A DNA stretch of 48,474 nucleotides from CAZABP01 sp964483245 (lineage in GTDB: Bacteria; Planctomycetota; UBA1135; UBA2386): assembly GCA_964483245.1 (NCBI GenBank), contig CAZABP010000035.1:1-48474 (forward strand), read 5' to 3'. A program made the translations under genes and the position numbers. Numbering within the stretch: the first letter of the stretch is position 1; every line of letters starts with the position of its first letter. The notes below the pieces were generated by a model. That model had not been told where the DNA came from. It ran no database searches and worked only from the letters and a program-made list of their open reading frames with translations. Below, piece by piece: positions 41,790 to 48,474 of the stretch.

Positions 41790-43223
41790 TCAGATGCGAT
41801 AGGGGATCAGATCTTCGTCATCCGCGGTCTCACCGAGCTCCTCCTCGACCAGCCGCGCATCGACGACGATCTCACGCCCGCGCTGCTCGGAGGCATCGAA
41901 CGACAGCCCCTCGAGGCACTTCTCGAGGATCGTCAAGAGGCGGCGGGCGCCGATGTTCTGCGTCGTCTTGTTGGCGCGGAACGCGACGCCGGCCAGGCGG
42001 CGGATCCCGTCGTCGGTGAACCGCAGCGTGACGCCTTCGGTGCCGAACAGCGCCACGTACTGCTTGATCAGACTGTTGCGCGGTTCCTGCAGGATGCGCA
42101 CGAAGTCCTCCTCGGTCAGCGCGGTCAACGCGACGCGGACCGGGAAGCGTCCCTGCAGCTCCGGGATCAGCTCGCTCGGCTTGTGGAAGTGGAACGCCCC
42201 GGCCGCGATGAACAGCACGTGGTCGGTGCGGATGCTGCCGTAGCGCGTGTAGACAGCGCAGCCCTCGACGACCGACAGCAGGTCGCGCTGCACCCCTTCG
42301 CGCGAGACGTCCGGGCCGTCGCTGCTACCGGCACCGACCACCTTGTCGATCTCGTCGATGAACAGGATGCCGTGATTCTCGGCGCGCTCGAGCGCCTCGC
42401 GCTGCACGGCATCCATGTCGAGCAGCTTGTCGGCTTCTTCCTGTGCCAACAGCTCGCGCGCCTCGTGCACCGGCAGCTTGCGCAGCTTGGTGCGGCGCGT
42501 CGGGGTCCGACCCCAGATCTCCTGCAGCGCGCGCGCGTCGATCCCCATCGCATCCTGACCCTGCGGGCCGGTGATCGCGAGCGTGGGCGTGCTCACATCG
42601 ATCAGCTCGACGTCGACCAGCTGCTGCTCGAGCTCGCCGGCCGTGAGCCGCCGTGCCAGCTCGGCGCGCGCCGCGTGCCGCGCGCGCAGCCGCTCCTGCA
42701 GCGCCGCGTCCTCGGTCTCACCGGCGCCGACCGGTGGTGCACGCCAGATCTCGCCGGCGCGCACCCGCGTGCGCGGATCGTCGTCCATCTCCAGCAGCCC
42801 GGCCTGTGCTTCGAGCGTCAGCTGCAGACGCTGCTGCGCGAGCTCCTGCGCCTTGCTGCGGACGTTCTCGACATGCTCGGCCCGCACCAGCGTGACCGCC
42901 GCTTCGACCAGGTCGCGCACCATCGACTCGACGTCGCGGCCGTGGTAGCCGACTTCGCTGTACTTGGTCGCCTCGACCTTGACGAACGGAGCCCGCGCCA
43001 ACGTCGCGAGCCGCCGCGCGATCTCGGTCTTGCCGACGCCGGTCGGCCCGATCAGCAGGATGTTCTTCGGATGCACGTCGGCCGCCAGCTCGGGCGGCAG
43101 CTGCTGGCGCCGCCAGCGGTTGCGCAGGGCGACCGCGACGGCGCGCTTCGCCTTGTCCTGGCCGACGATGTACTCGTCGAGGCGGCGCTTGATCTCGCGC
43201 GGGGTCAGATCGTCGAAGCTCAC
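41790..43223 (-). CDS. hslU: ATP-dependent protease ATPase subunit HslU
   Basis: 477 aa. HslU (ClpY) unfolds substrates for the HslV peptidase. Seen: VGQDKAKRAVAVALRNRWRR, Walker A GPTGVGKTE (59-67), VKVEATKYSEVGYHGRDVES with the pore loop GYHG, an intermediate domain (about 120-240), Walker B ILFIDEIDK, and the C-terminus FVRANKTTQNIGARRLLTILEKCLE and DDEDLIPYRI, which would dock on HslV. The start is GTG 43223, with GAGGA about 5 nt upstream. The pore Val of the canonical GYVG is His here. No hslV is found next to it; it could be elsewhere. Confidence 0.93.
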   Translation of the reverse strand: MSFDDLTPREIKRRLDEYIVGQDKAKRAVAVALRNRWRRQQLPPELAADVHPKNILLIGPTGVGKTEIARRLATLARAPFVKVEATKYSEVGYHGRDVESMVRDLVEAAVTLVRAEHVENVRSKAQELAQQRLQLTLEAQAGLLEMDDDPRTRVRAGEIWRAPPVGAGETEDAALQERLRARHAARAELARRLTAGELEQQLVDVELIDVSTPTLAITGPQGQDAMGIDARALQEIWGRTPTRRTKLRKLPVHEARELLAQEEADKLLDMDAVQREALERAENHGILFIDEIDKVVGAGSSDGPDVSREGVQRDLLSVVEGCAVYTRYGSIRTDHVLFIAAGAFHFHKPSELIPELQGRFPVRVALTALTEEDFVRILQEPRNSLIKQYVALFGTEGVTLRFTDDGIRRLAGVAFRANKTTQNIGARRLLTILEKCLEGLSFDASEQRGREIVVDARLVEEELGETADDEDLIPYRI

Positions 43224-43319
43224 GGGATTCCTCGCAGGCGGGGGGCGAGGACGGTATCCGCGTGTGCGTTGGCGCACGAGGGCCGCGCCGCCCTCACCAG
43301 CCCCCGCCGCCGTGCGCGA

Positions 43320-44384
43320 TCACCAGAACCGCGTGACGGTGCCGATCGTCGCGACCGTGCCGGTCGCGGCGGTGCGATCGTCGGCTGCGCTGATCCGCGC
43401 GACCGGCGGCTTCGCCGGCGCGAGCGGCGGCACGGTCACCATGACGCCGGGCGTCGCTGCGAGCTGCTGATCGCCGGCGCGCCACGCCAGCGTCTGCAGG
43501 AACGCCTGCGTCCCGTCCGGGAACGGCGCGATCCCGCCGAAGCCGCCGGTCGTCCGGCCGCTCGCATCGAGCTGCCCCAGCGGCAGCACGAGATCGGCGC
43601 GCGCCCACAGCGAGCAGCCGGGAAGGTTCGGCAGCCCGGTCTTGTCCGGCAGCGCGCCGATCAGCAGCCACGCCAGCGCCGGCCCGTTCTGGTCGCTCGG
43701 CAAACGGCACTGCGCGTCGAACTGCAGCTTCAGATCCGCCGGCGTGCGGATCATGTCCGCCGCGAGCGTCGGCGCGCGCCCGCCCAGCGTCACGCAGCCC
43801 GTGCCGTAGCCGTAGCCCGGCTGCTCGGCGCGGCCGTCTTTGAAGAACTCGTGCGCGTCCAGGTTCGCCGTGAAGTTGCGGTCGTTGCCGCTCGCCGTGA
43901 CGTTGCCGAACGAGACCACGTCCAGGCACAGCACGTCCTGACCGGTCCACGAGAACGGCTGCTGCCACGGCACCACCAGCTCGAACTGCGGCGCCGGCTC
44001 GCCGAGCGGACGCGCCGTCGCCGGGAACGAGAGGCGGATGCGCGGCAGCACGACGGCCGGATTCGGTCCGGTCTGGTCGGTGAACCGCGTGCTCGCCTGG
44101 TCCGGTGTGCGCGTCGTGATCGACGCGGTCACCTCGAGCTCGCTCTGGAACGCAGCGACGTTGCTGGTGGCATGCGCATCGCGGCGGTAGCCGTGACCAC
44201 GCAGCGTGCGTGCGGCGCCGAGGTCGGCATGCAGCTGCTGCAGCCGCGCGTTCCAGCGGCCGAGCGGGTACGACGTCGACGCGTTGCCTTCGAACCGATC
44301 GCGATCGGCTGGGCTGGTCTGCGCCGTCAGGCAGGGGATCGAAACGGCCGCGGCGAGCGCGGCGAGAGTCACATGTGGTGTCAT
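43320..44384 (-). CDS. Secreted protein, shared C-terminal module
   Basis: 354 aa. The signal peptide covers residues 1-22 (MTPHVTLAALAAAVSIPCLTAQ). AAGGAGCCC before the ATG at 44384 gives a strong ribosome-binding site. The mature protein has no recognised fold; segments are DRFEGNASTSYPLGRWNARL, FELVVPWQQPFSWTGQDVLCLDVVSFGNVTASG, GYGTGCVTLGG and GALPDKTGLPNLPGCSLWARADLVLPLGQLD, then FPDGTQAFLQTLAWRAGD. The last part is distantly like the C-terminal modules of the secreted proteins at 26-35 kb. It lies between hslU and the atp operon, divergent from the latter. Confidence 0.7.
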   Translation of the reverse strand: MTPHVTLAALAAAVSIPCLTAQTSPADRDRFEGNASTSYPLGRWNARLQQLHADLGAARTLRGHGYRRDAHATSNVAAFQSELEVTASITTRTPDQASTRFTDQTGPNPAVVLPRIRLSFPATARPLGEPAPQFELVVPWQQPFSWTGQDVLCLDVVSFGNVTASGNDRNFTANLDAHEFFKDGRAEQPGYGYGTGCVTLGGRAPTLAADMIRTPADLKLQFDAQCRLPSDQNGPALAWLLIGALPDKTGLPNLPGCSLWARADLVLPLGQLDASGRTTGGFGGIAPFPDGTQAFLQTLAWRAGDQQLAATPGVMVTVPPLAPAKPPVARISAADDRTAATGTVATIGTVTRFW

Positions 44385-44527
44385 CTGGGCTCCTTCGGTC
44401 TGGGTTGTTGCGTTCGGAGCCAATGGAATGCGGGGGTCGATTCCGGGTCGGGAATCCGCGCAAATCGGTGGCAACGCCACCGTCGCCGGCCGCCGCGCGG
44501 GTTCGCGCCACCTGGTCCACTCTTTGG

Positions 44528-44555
44528 TTGCAGCCGGATGCGGCGTTCCTATGCT
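44528..44555 (+). promoter_or_regulatory. Candidate promoter of the atp operon
   Basis: TTGCAG at 44528-44533 and TATGCT at 44550-44555 are separated by 16 nt, a reasonable sigma-70 pair. Transcription would start near 44562, leaving a leader of about 36 nt before the first atp gene. By eye only. Confidence 0.4.
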
Positions 44556-44569
44556 TCCCCGCCCTCTGC

Positions 44570-44583
44570 GGAGGAAAACCTCC
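44570..44583 (+). promoter_or_regulatory. Small hairpin in the atp leader
   Basis: GGAGG-AAAA-CCTCC forms a perfect 5-bp stem with a four-base loop between the candidate promoter and the first atp start codon (44598). It also contains a Shine-Dalgarno-like GGAGG that the stem would hide. Its role is not known. Confidence 0.35.
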
Positions 44584-44597
44584 CGCTCTTTGCTTGC

Positions 44598-44861
44598 ATG
44601 GCCTTCACGTCGAACGACTTCGGGACCCGGGCATTGAGCGCGGCGCTGACGATGGCGCTGTCCGTCGGGCTGCTCGCGTACGGTGGGATCCGCGCCGACG
44701 AGTGGCTCGGCACGAGTCCGCTGTTCCTGGTGCTCGGGGTCCTGCTCGGCGCCACCGGCGGGCTGCTGCACCTGATCGCGAGGCTCGCGCCAGAGATGCT
44801 GCCATGGCGCCGGCGTCCGCCGCAGGATCCGCCGGCAGACGACGGTCCGGCGGCGCGTTGA
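44598..44861 (+). CDS. AtpZ/AtpI-like small membrane protein
   Basis: 87 aa starting MAFTSNDFGTRALSAALTMALSVGLLAYGGIRADEWLGTSPLFLVLGVLLGATGGLLHLIARLAPEMLPW, with two membrane helices and the R-x-x-D-x-x-L-G-x-x-P-x-x-L spacing common to AtpZ/AtpI proteins in F-ATPase operons. These are thought to aid c-ring assembly or metal uptake. It is the first gene of the operon, 69 bp before the next. Confidence 0.75.
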   Translation: MAFTSNDFGTRALSAALTMALSVGLLAYGGIRADEWLGTSPLFLVLGVLLGATGGLLHLIARLAPEMLPWRRRPPQDPPADDGPAAR

Positions 44862-44930
44862 TCCGACGACCCCGACCCTCGACCTGATCGCTGCTGCAGG
44901 CAAGCGCCGACGACCGCCCCGACATCCTCC

Positions 44931-45512
44931 ATGACCGCTGCTTCCGCTCCCGCCCATCCGCCACCGACGCTGATCCCGCACCGGCTCGTCGTGCGTGCGC
45001 TGCTGCTCGCGGTCCCGATGCTCGCGGCTGGCTGCGCGCTCGCGCTGCTCAGCGGGATCGTGCCGGTGGACGCGCAGCTCCATGTCGGGATCGGAGCGGG
45101 GTTGGCGATCGCGACCGGCGCGGCGACCGCCGTGCTGCAGGCGCGTGCGGTGGCGGCACCTCCCGGCCGGCCGGCCGAGGCGCAGCAGTTCCAGGTCGCG
45201 CTGGCGGCCGGCTTCGTGATCCCGATGTTCGTCGTCGGGGCCGGCCTGCTGCTGCTGTCGCAGAGTGGTGTGAAATTCGAATCGCTGGCGGCGTTCGGGC
45301 TCACGTTCGCGGCCGGGGTGCTGGCCCTCCAGCTCACCGCCGCAGTCGTGTTCGGCCGGGCTCTGCGCGCGCGGGCCCTGCTGCGGCAACAGAGCGCCGC
45401 CACCAAGCACCCGCCCGAGCCCCGGCAGGCAGGAAACGCATCGATGCAACCGACGCACCGCGACGAGCTGCGCCGCGACGCCACCGGTCCGCTGCCGCGG
45501 GGGACGCACTGA
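44931..45512 (+). CDS. Second AtpI-like membrane protein
   Basis: 193 aa, four membrane helices: RALLLAVPMLAAGCALALLSGIVP, HVGIGAGLAIATGAATAVLQARAV, QFQVALAAGFVIPMFVVGAGLLLL and LAAFGLTFAAGVLALQLTAAVVFG, then a basic, Gln/Arg-rich cytosolic tail of about 50 residues. It sits between the AtpZ-like gene and atpB, the place of atpI (ATP synthase subunit I), and has that topology, but no sequence signature can be claimed. Its TGA overlaps the atpB ATG by one base (TGATG). Confidence 0.7.
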   Translation: MTAASAPAHPPPTLIPHRLVVRALLLAVPMLAAGCALALLSGIVPVDAQLHVGIGAGLAIATGAATAVLQARAVAAPPGRPAEAQQFQVALAAGFVIPMFVVGAGLLLLSQSGVKFESLAAFGLTFAAGVLALQLTAAVVFGRALRARALLRQQSAATKHPPEPRQAGNASMQPTHRDELRRDATGPLPRGTH

Positions 45513-46441
45513 TGCGGCAACTGCGGGTGCTGCTGGGGTTGCTGCTGCCGCTGCTGCTGGCGTGCCCGCTCGCTGCGCAGACGCACGAGGCCCCGGGGCC
45601 GGTGGCTGCGGACCATCCACCGGTGCAGTCGACGGCGCAGATGGATGCGGCCGACTTCTTCATCCATCAGTACGTCCACCTGCACCCGCACGAGGTGTGG
45701 ACGCCGGCGCTCAGCGACGATCCGCAAACCAACCGGCTGTTCACGTTCTACGACATCAACCTGTTCCAGCTGATCGCGATCGGGCTGTGCCTGGTCCTGT
45801 TCCTGCCGGTGCGGTTCAGCTTCGGGCGCAGCGGCGTGTCGTGGCTGACGCGCGTGCTGCGCGGCTGGTGCCTGTGGATCCGCGACGAGATGGTCTACGC
45901 GGTCATGGGCAAGGAGGAGGGCGCGCGGTTCGCGCCGTTCTTCGTGTTCCTGTTCTTCTTCGTCGCGCTGATGAACCTGCTCGGGCTGGTCCCCGGCAGC
46001 GTGACCGCGACCGCGAGCGTGTTCGTGACCGGCGCGATGGCGCTGATCACGCTGCTGATCATGCTGGTCGGCGGGATGATGAAGCAGGGCGTCGTCAAGT
46101 ACTGGGTCAACCTGCTGCCGCACGGGCTGCCGCTGTGGCTGGTGCCGCTGATGGCCGCCGTCGAGCTGGTCGGTCTGATCATCAAGCCGTTCGCGTTGAT
46201 GATCCGGTTGTTCGCCAACATGCTGGCCGGGCACCTGGTGCTGTACTCGTTCATCGGCCTGATCTTCCTGTTCGCGAAGATGACCGGCATGGGCGTGCTG
46301 TCGTGGGGGACTGCGATCCCGGCGTTCGGCCTCGCCGTGTTCATCTACCTGCTGGAGTCGTTCATCGTGCTGCTGCAGGCGTACATCTTCGTGTACCTGA
46401 GCGTCATCTTCATCCATCTCGCCCGGCATCCGGATCACTAG
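45512..46441 (+). CDS. atpB: ATP synthase F0 subunit a
   Basis: 309 aa. The N-terminus (MRQLRVLLGLLLPLLLACPLAAQ) looks like a signal peptide, and an extra ~40-residue periplasmic stretch follows before the conserved part; such extensions occur in some Bacteroidetes and planctomycete subunits a. Then LFTFYDINLFQLIAIGLCLVLFL, FLFFFVALMNLLGLVPGSVTATA, and the key MIRLFANMLAGHLVLYSFIGLIF, where Arg in I-R-L-F-A-N-M is the residue essential for proton transfer to the c ring. The C-terminus is AYIFVYLSVIFIHLARHPDH. Five to six membrane helices. Overlaps the previous gene by one base. Confidence 0.95.
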   Translation: MRQLRVLLGLLLPLLLACPLAAQTHEAPGPVAADHPPVQSTAQMDAADFFIHQYVHLHPHEVWTPALSDDPQTNRLFTFYDINLFQLIAIGLCLVLFLPVRFSFGRSGVSWLTRVLRGWCLWIRDEMVYAVMGKEEGARFAPFFVFLFFFVALMNLLGLVPGSVTATASVFVTGAMALITLLIMLVGGMMKQGVVKYWVNLLPHGLPLWLVPLMAAVELVGLIIKPFALMIRLFANMLAGHLVLYSFIGLIFLFAKMTGMGVLSWGTAIPAFGLAVFIYLLESFIVLLQAYIFVYLSVIFIHLARHPDH

Positions 46442-46475
46442 CCGTTGCTCCGCCAGCCCGGGCTTCCGTTCCCTT

Positions 46476-46496
46476 CTTCTGACCTACTTCTGACCT
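46476..46496 (+). repeat. Tandem 10-nt repeat between atpB and atpE
   Basis: CTTCTGACCT occurs at 46476-46485 and again at 46487-46496, one base apart, in the 101-bp gap. A weak hairpin GAGAC/GTCTC follows at 46504-46520, just before the ribosome-binding site of atpE. No function is known. Confidence 0.5.
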
Positions 46497-46542
46497 GACC
46501 CGAGAGACCACGAGCGTCTCAGCGTTTCGATAGGAGACCTTC

Positions 46543-46785
46543 ATGCTTTCCATGCTTCTCGCTTCCTGGGGTGTCGGCGCCGGTATCGCGGCCGGCGGGG
46601 CGGTGATCGGTGCCGGCATCGGCATCGGCCAGATCGGCGCCGCGGCCAATGAGGGCATCGCACGCCAGCCGGAAGCTGCCGACACGATCAAGGGCTACGG
46701 CCTGCTGCTGTCGGCGCTCGTCGAGGGTGCCGCGCTGTTCGGCATCGTCGTCGGCCTGCTGATGGCGCTGAAGACCACCGCATGA
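46543..46785 (+). CDS. atpE: ATP synthase F0 subunit c
   Basis: 80 aa, two-helix hairpin. Helix 1: GIAAGGAVIGAGIGIGQIGAAANEGIA with Gln30. The loop ARQPEAA (RQPE at 41-44) is the conserved contact to gamma/epsilon. Helix 2: LLLSALVEGAALFGIVVGLLM with Glu61 as the ion-binding carboxylate. The residues after Glu61 (Gly62, Ala63, Phe66) differ from the Ser/Thr/Tyr set of Na+-dependent c rings, so H+ coupling is expected. AGGAG at 7-11 nt upstream gives a good ribosome-binding site. The stop overlaps the atpF start as ATGA. Confidence 0.95.
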   Translation: MLSMLLASWGVGAGIAAGGAVIGAGIGIGQIGAAANEGIARQPEAADTIKGYGLLLSALVEGAALFGIVVGLLMALKTTA

Positions 46786-47345
46786 GCCTCGCCGCCGCAG
46801 TTCTGCTGCTCGCGGGCGAGGACCCGGGCGGGGGTTTCAACCCGTTCGAGTTCGCGACCGGAGCCACGCTGTGGACCTGGGCCGCGTTCCTGGTCGCACT
46901 TCCGCTGATGTGGAAGTTCGTCTACGGACCGATCACGAAGGCGCTGGAGGAGCGCGACGACAAGGTCGAACGCGCACTGAAGGCGGCCGACGAGGCGCAG
47001 CGGCGCGCCGACGAGCAGCTGCGGCAGGGCAAGGCGGAGCTCGACCAGGCGCGCGCCGAGGCGAAGCGGATGGTCGAAGAGGCCGTCGATCGTGCCGAGC
47101 GGCAGGGCCGCGAGGCGCTCACCGCCGCGCGGGCCGAAGCCGAACGCCAGACGCAGAAGGCGCGCGAGGAGATCACCGCCGAGAAGCGCAAGGCGTTGGT
47201 CGAGCTGCGCACCGAGGCGGTCGATCTCGCGATCCGCGCGGCCGGTCACCTGATGCAGACCAAGGTCGACGACGACGCCCAGCGCCGGCTCGTGCAGCAG
47301 TTCCTGTCCGATCCGGCCGTATCCGGTCCCGCGTCCCGCAACTGA
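46782..47345 (+). CDS. atpF: ATP synthase F0 subunit b
   Basis: 187 aa. One N-terminal membrane helix (WTWAAFLVALPLMWKFVYGPI) is followed by a long amphipathic coiled coil (ITKALEERDDKVERALKAADEAQRRADEQLRQGKAELDQARAEAKRM ... EAERQTQKAREEI) that forms the peripheral stalk, and by RAAGHLMQTKVDDDAQRRLVQQFL at the end. Start ATG 46782 overlaps atpE's stop. A preceding short hydrophobic segment (MSLAAAVLLLAGEDPGGG) may be a signal-like extension. Confidence 0.95.
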   Translation: MSLAAAVLLLAGEDPGGGFNPFEFATGATLWTWAAFLVALPLMWKFVYGPITKALEERDDKVERALKAADEAQRRADEQLRQGKAELDQARAEAKRMVEEAVDRAERQGREALTAARAEAERQTQKAREEITAEKRKALVELRTEAVDLAIRAAGHLMQTKVDDDAQRRLVQQFLSDPAVSGPASRN

Positions 47346-47347
47346 CG

Positions 47348-47890
47348 ATGACCTCCGCGCTGTCCCGCCGCTACGCCGCCGCGCTGTTCGAGGCCGCCAA
47401 GGGCCAGGACGCCGTCGCCCCGGTTGGTGCCGGTCTGACGGCGCTCGCCGAGCGGCTGCGTGAGCCGGAGATCCACGCCGCGGCGTTGGATCCGGATTCA
47501 CCGGAGAGCACGCGCAGCGAGGTGCTCGCGAAGCTGACCGGCGATGCGCACGCGCTGGTGCGCAACGTCGTCGGCGTGGCGCTCGACCGCCACCGCGAGA
47601 GCATGCTGCCGGAGCTCGCCGAGGCGTTCCGCGCGATCGAGCTCGCCGAGCGCGGCGAGCTGGATGGCGAGCTGCGCTCACCGCGTCCGGTGGCAGCCGA
47701 CGAGCTGCAGCGCATGAGCACGCTCGCCGAACAGCTGTCCGGCCGTCGCGTCCACCTGCGGCCGGTCGTGCAGCCGGACCTGATCGGCGGCCTGCAGCTG
47801 CGCGTCGGCAACACGCTGTACGACGCCTCGCTGGCGACCGCGCTCGGCGACCTGCGCCAACACCTGCTCGAGGTCGAGCTGCCCGGCTGA
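47348..47890 (+). CDS. atpH: ATP synthase F1 subunit delta
   Basis: 180 aa. MTSALSRRYAAALFEAAKG is the family opening; the C-terminal LRPVVQPDLIGGLQLRVGNTLYDASLATALGDLRQHLL is diagnostic of delta/OSCP. Delta sits on top of the alpha3beta3 head and connects it with the b stalk. It begins 2 nt after the atpF stop, and 76 bp precede the next gene. Confidence 0.93.
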   Translation: MTSALSRRYAAALFEAAKGQDAVAPVGAGLTALAERLREPEIHAAALDPDSPESTRSEVLAKLTGDAHALVRNVVGVALDRHRESMLPELAEAFRAIELAERGELDGELRSPRPVAADELQRMSTLAEQLSGRRVHLRPVVQPDLIGGLQLRVGNTLYDASLATALGDLRQHLLEVELPG

Positions 47891-47966
47891 CCGGGCTCGA
47901 CGTTTTCCTCCCGCACCCACCAGTTCGCACAACCCAGTCGGCACTGCCCGCTTCGTCCGCACTCCG

Positions 47967-48474
<508 letters not shown>

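Noticed and set aside
41463..44861. A very long plus-strand frame reaching the first atp gene
   Set aside because: Only its last 87 codons are a real gene; the rest is antisense to the sigma factor, hslU and the secreted protein.
46543..46785. A Na+-translocating ATP synthase
   Set aside because: Gln30 agrees, but the residues around Glu61 lack the Ser/Thr and Tyr ligands of Na+ rings.

Overview
This is a strongly GC-rich stretch of bacterial chromosome, most likely from the phylum Planctomycetota. The assignment is an inference. It rests on several short-signal-peptide secreted proteins of a type common in that phylum, long TPR proteins resembling the TPR arms of planctomycete kinases, paired YfhO-type membrane proteins, and housekeeping genes scattered among many small membrane and lipoprotein genes. 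There is no rRNA, CRISPR array, integrase or transposase.

Layout. 1-2.8 kb: the 3' part of an unrecognised gene converging on mgtE. 2.9-3.8 kb: tRNA-Pro(CGG) with a recognisable promoter, then a two-gene RelE/ParE-type toxin-antitoxin module enclosed by a 23-bp direct repeat of the tRNA 3' end, which looks like an integration scar. 3.9-10.1 kb: small membrane and secreted genes of DUF4013, DUF6265, DUF2911, DUF1801, DoxX and DUF2262 types. 10.3-13.6 kb: a DUF2959-like lipoprotein, an F420/NADP-oxidoreductase-like protein, an RlmD/TrmA-type RNA methyltransferase and two small membrane proteins. 13.6-21.3 kb: a probable cell-surface glycosylation cluster with two YfhO paralogues and a GT39-type glycosyltransferase. 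21.3-22.9 kb: an operon of a TPR lipoprotein, rnpA and yidD behind a good TTGACA promoter. 23.0-29.4 kb: a 1001-aa glycoside hydrolase-like protein, then two secreted proteins (a beta-propeller-like repeat protein and a beta-helix-like protein). Two inverted copies of a G-rich repeat flank the second of these, and each copy begins exactly at a gene's TAG stop codon. 29.6-32.8 kb: a 653-aa TPR protein whose stop overlaps the start of a glutamate dehydrogenase gene. 33.0-35.3 kb: a tandem pair of secreted paralogues. 35.3-39.1 kb: an AI-2E-type permease, rqcH, ndk and a coiled-coil lipoprotein. 39.1-41.7 kb: an operon of a sigma factor, a probable anti-sigma membrane protein and a secreted protein. 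41.8-44.4 kb: hslU and another secreted protein. 44.5-48.5 kb: the F-type ATP synthase operon (AtpZ/I-like, an AtpI-like membrane protein, atpB, atpE, atpF, atpH, and the start of atpA cut by the window edge).

Gene packing is tight. Many neighbours overlap by 4 nt (ATGA, GTGA or TTGA), which implies translational coupling, and several convergent pairs overlap at their stop codons. Five secreted proteins appear to share a C-terminal module joined to different N-terminal parts. The strongest leads are the tRNA-bounded toxin-antitoxin islet, the stop-codon-anchored G-rich repeat, the shared C-terminal module and the TPR/glutamate dehydrogenase coupling.
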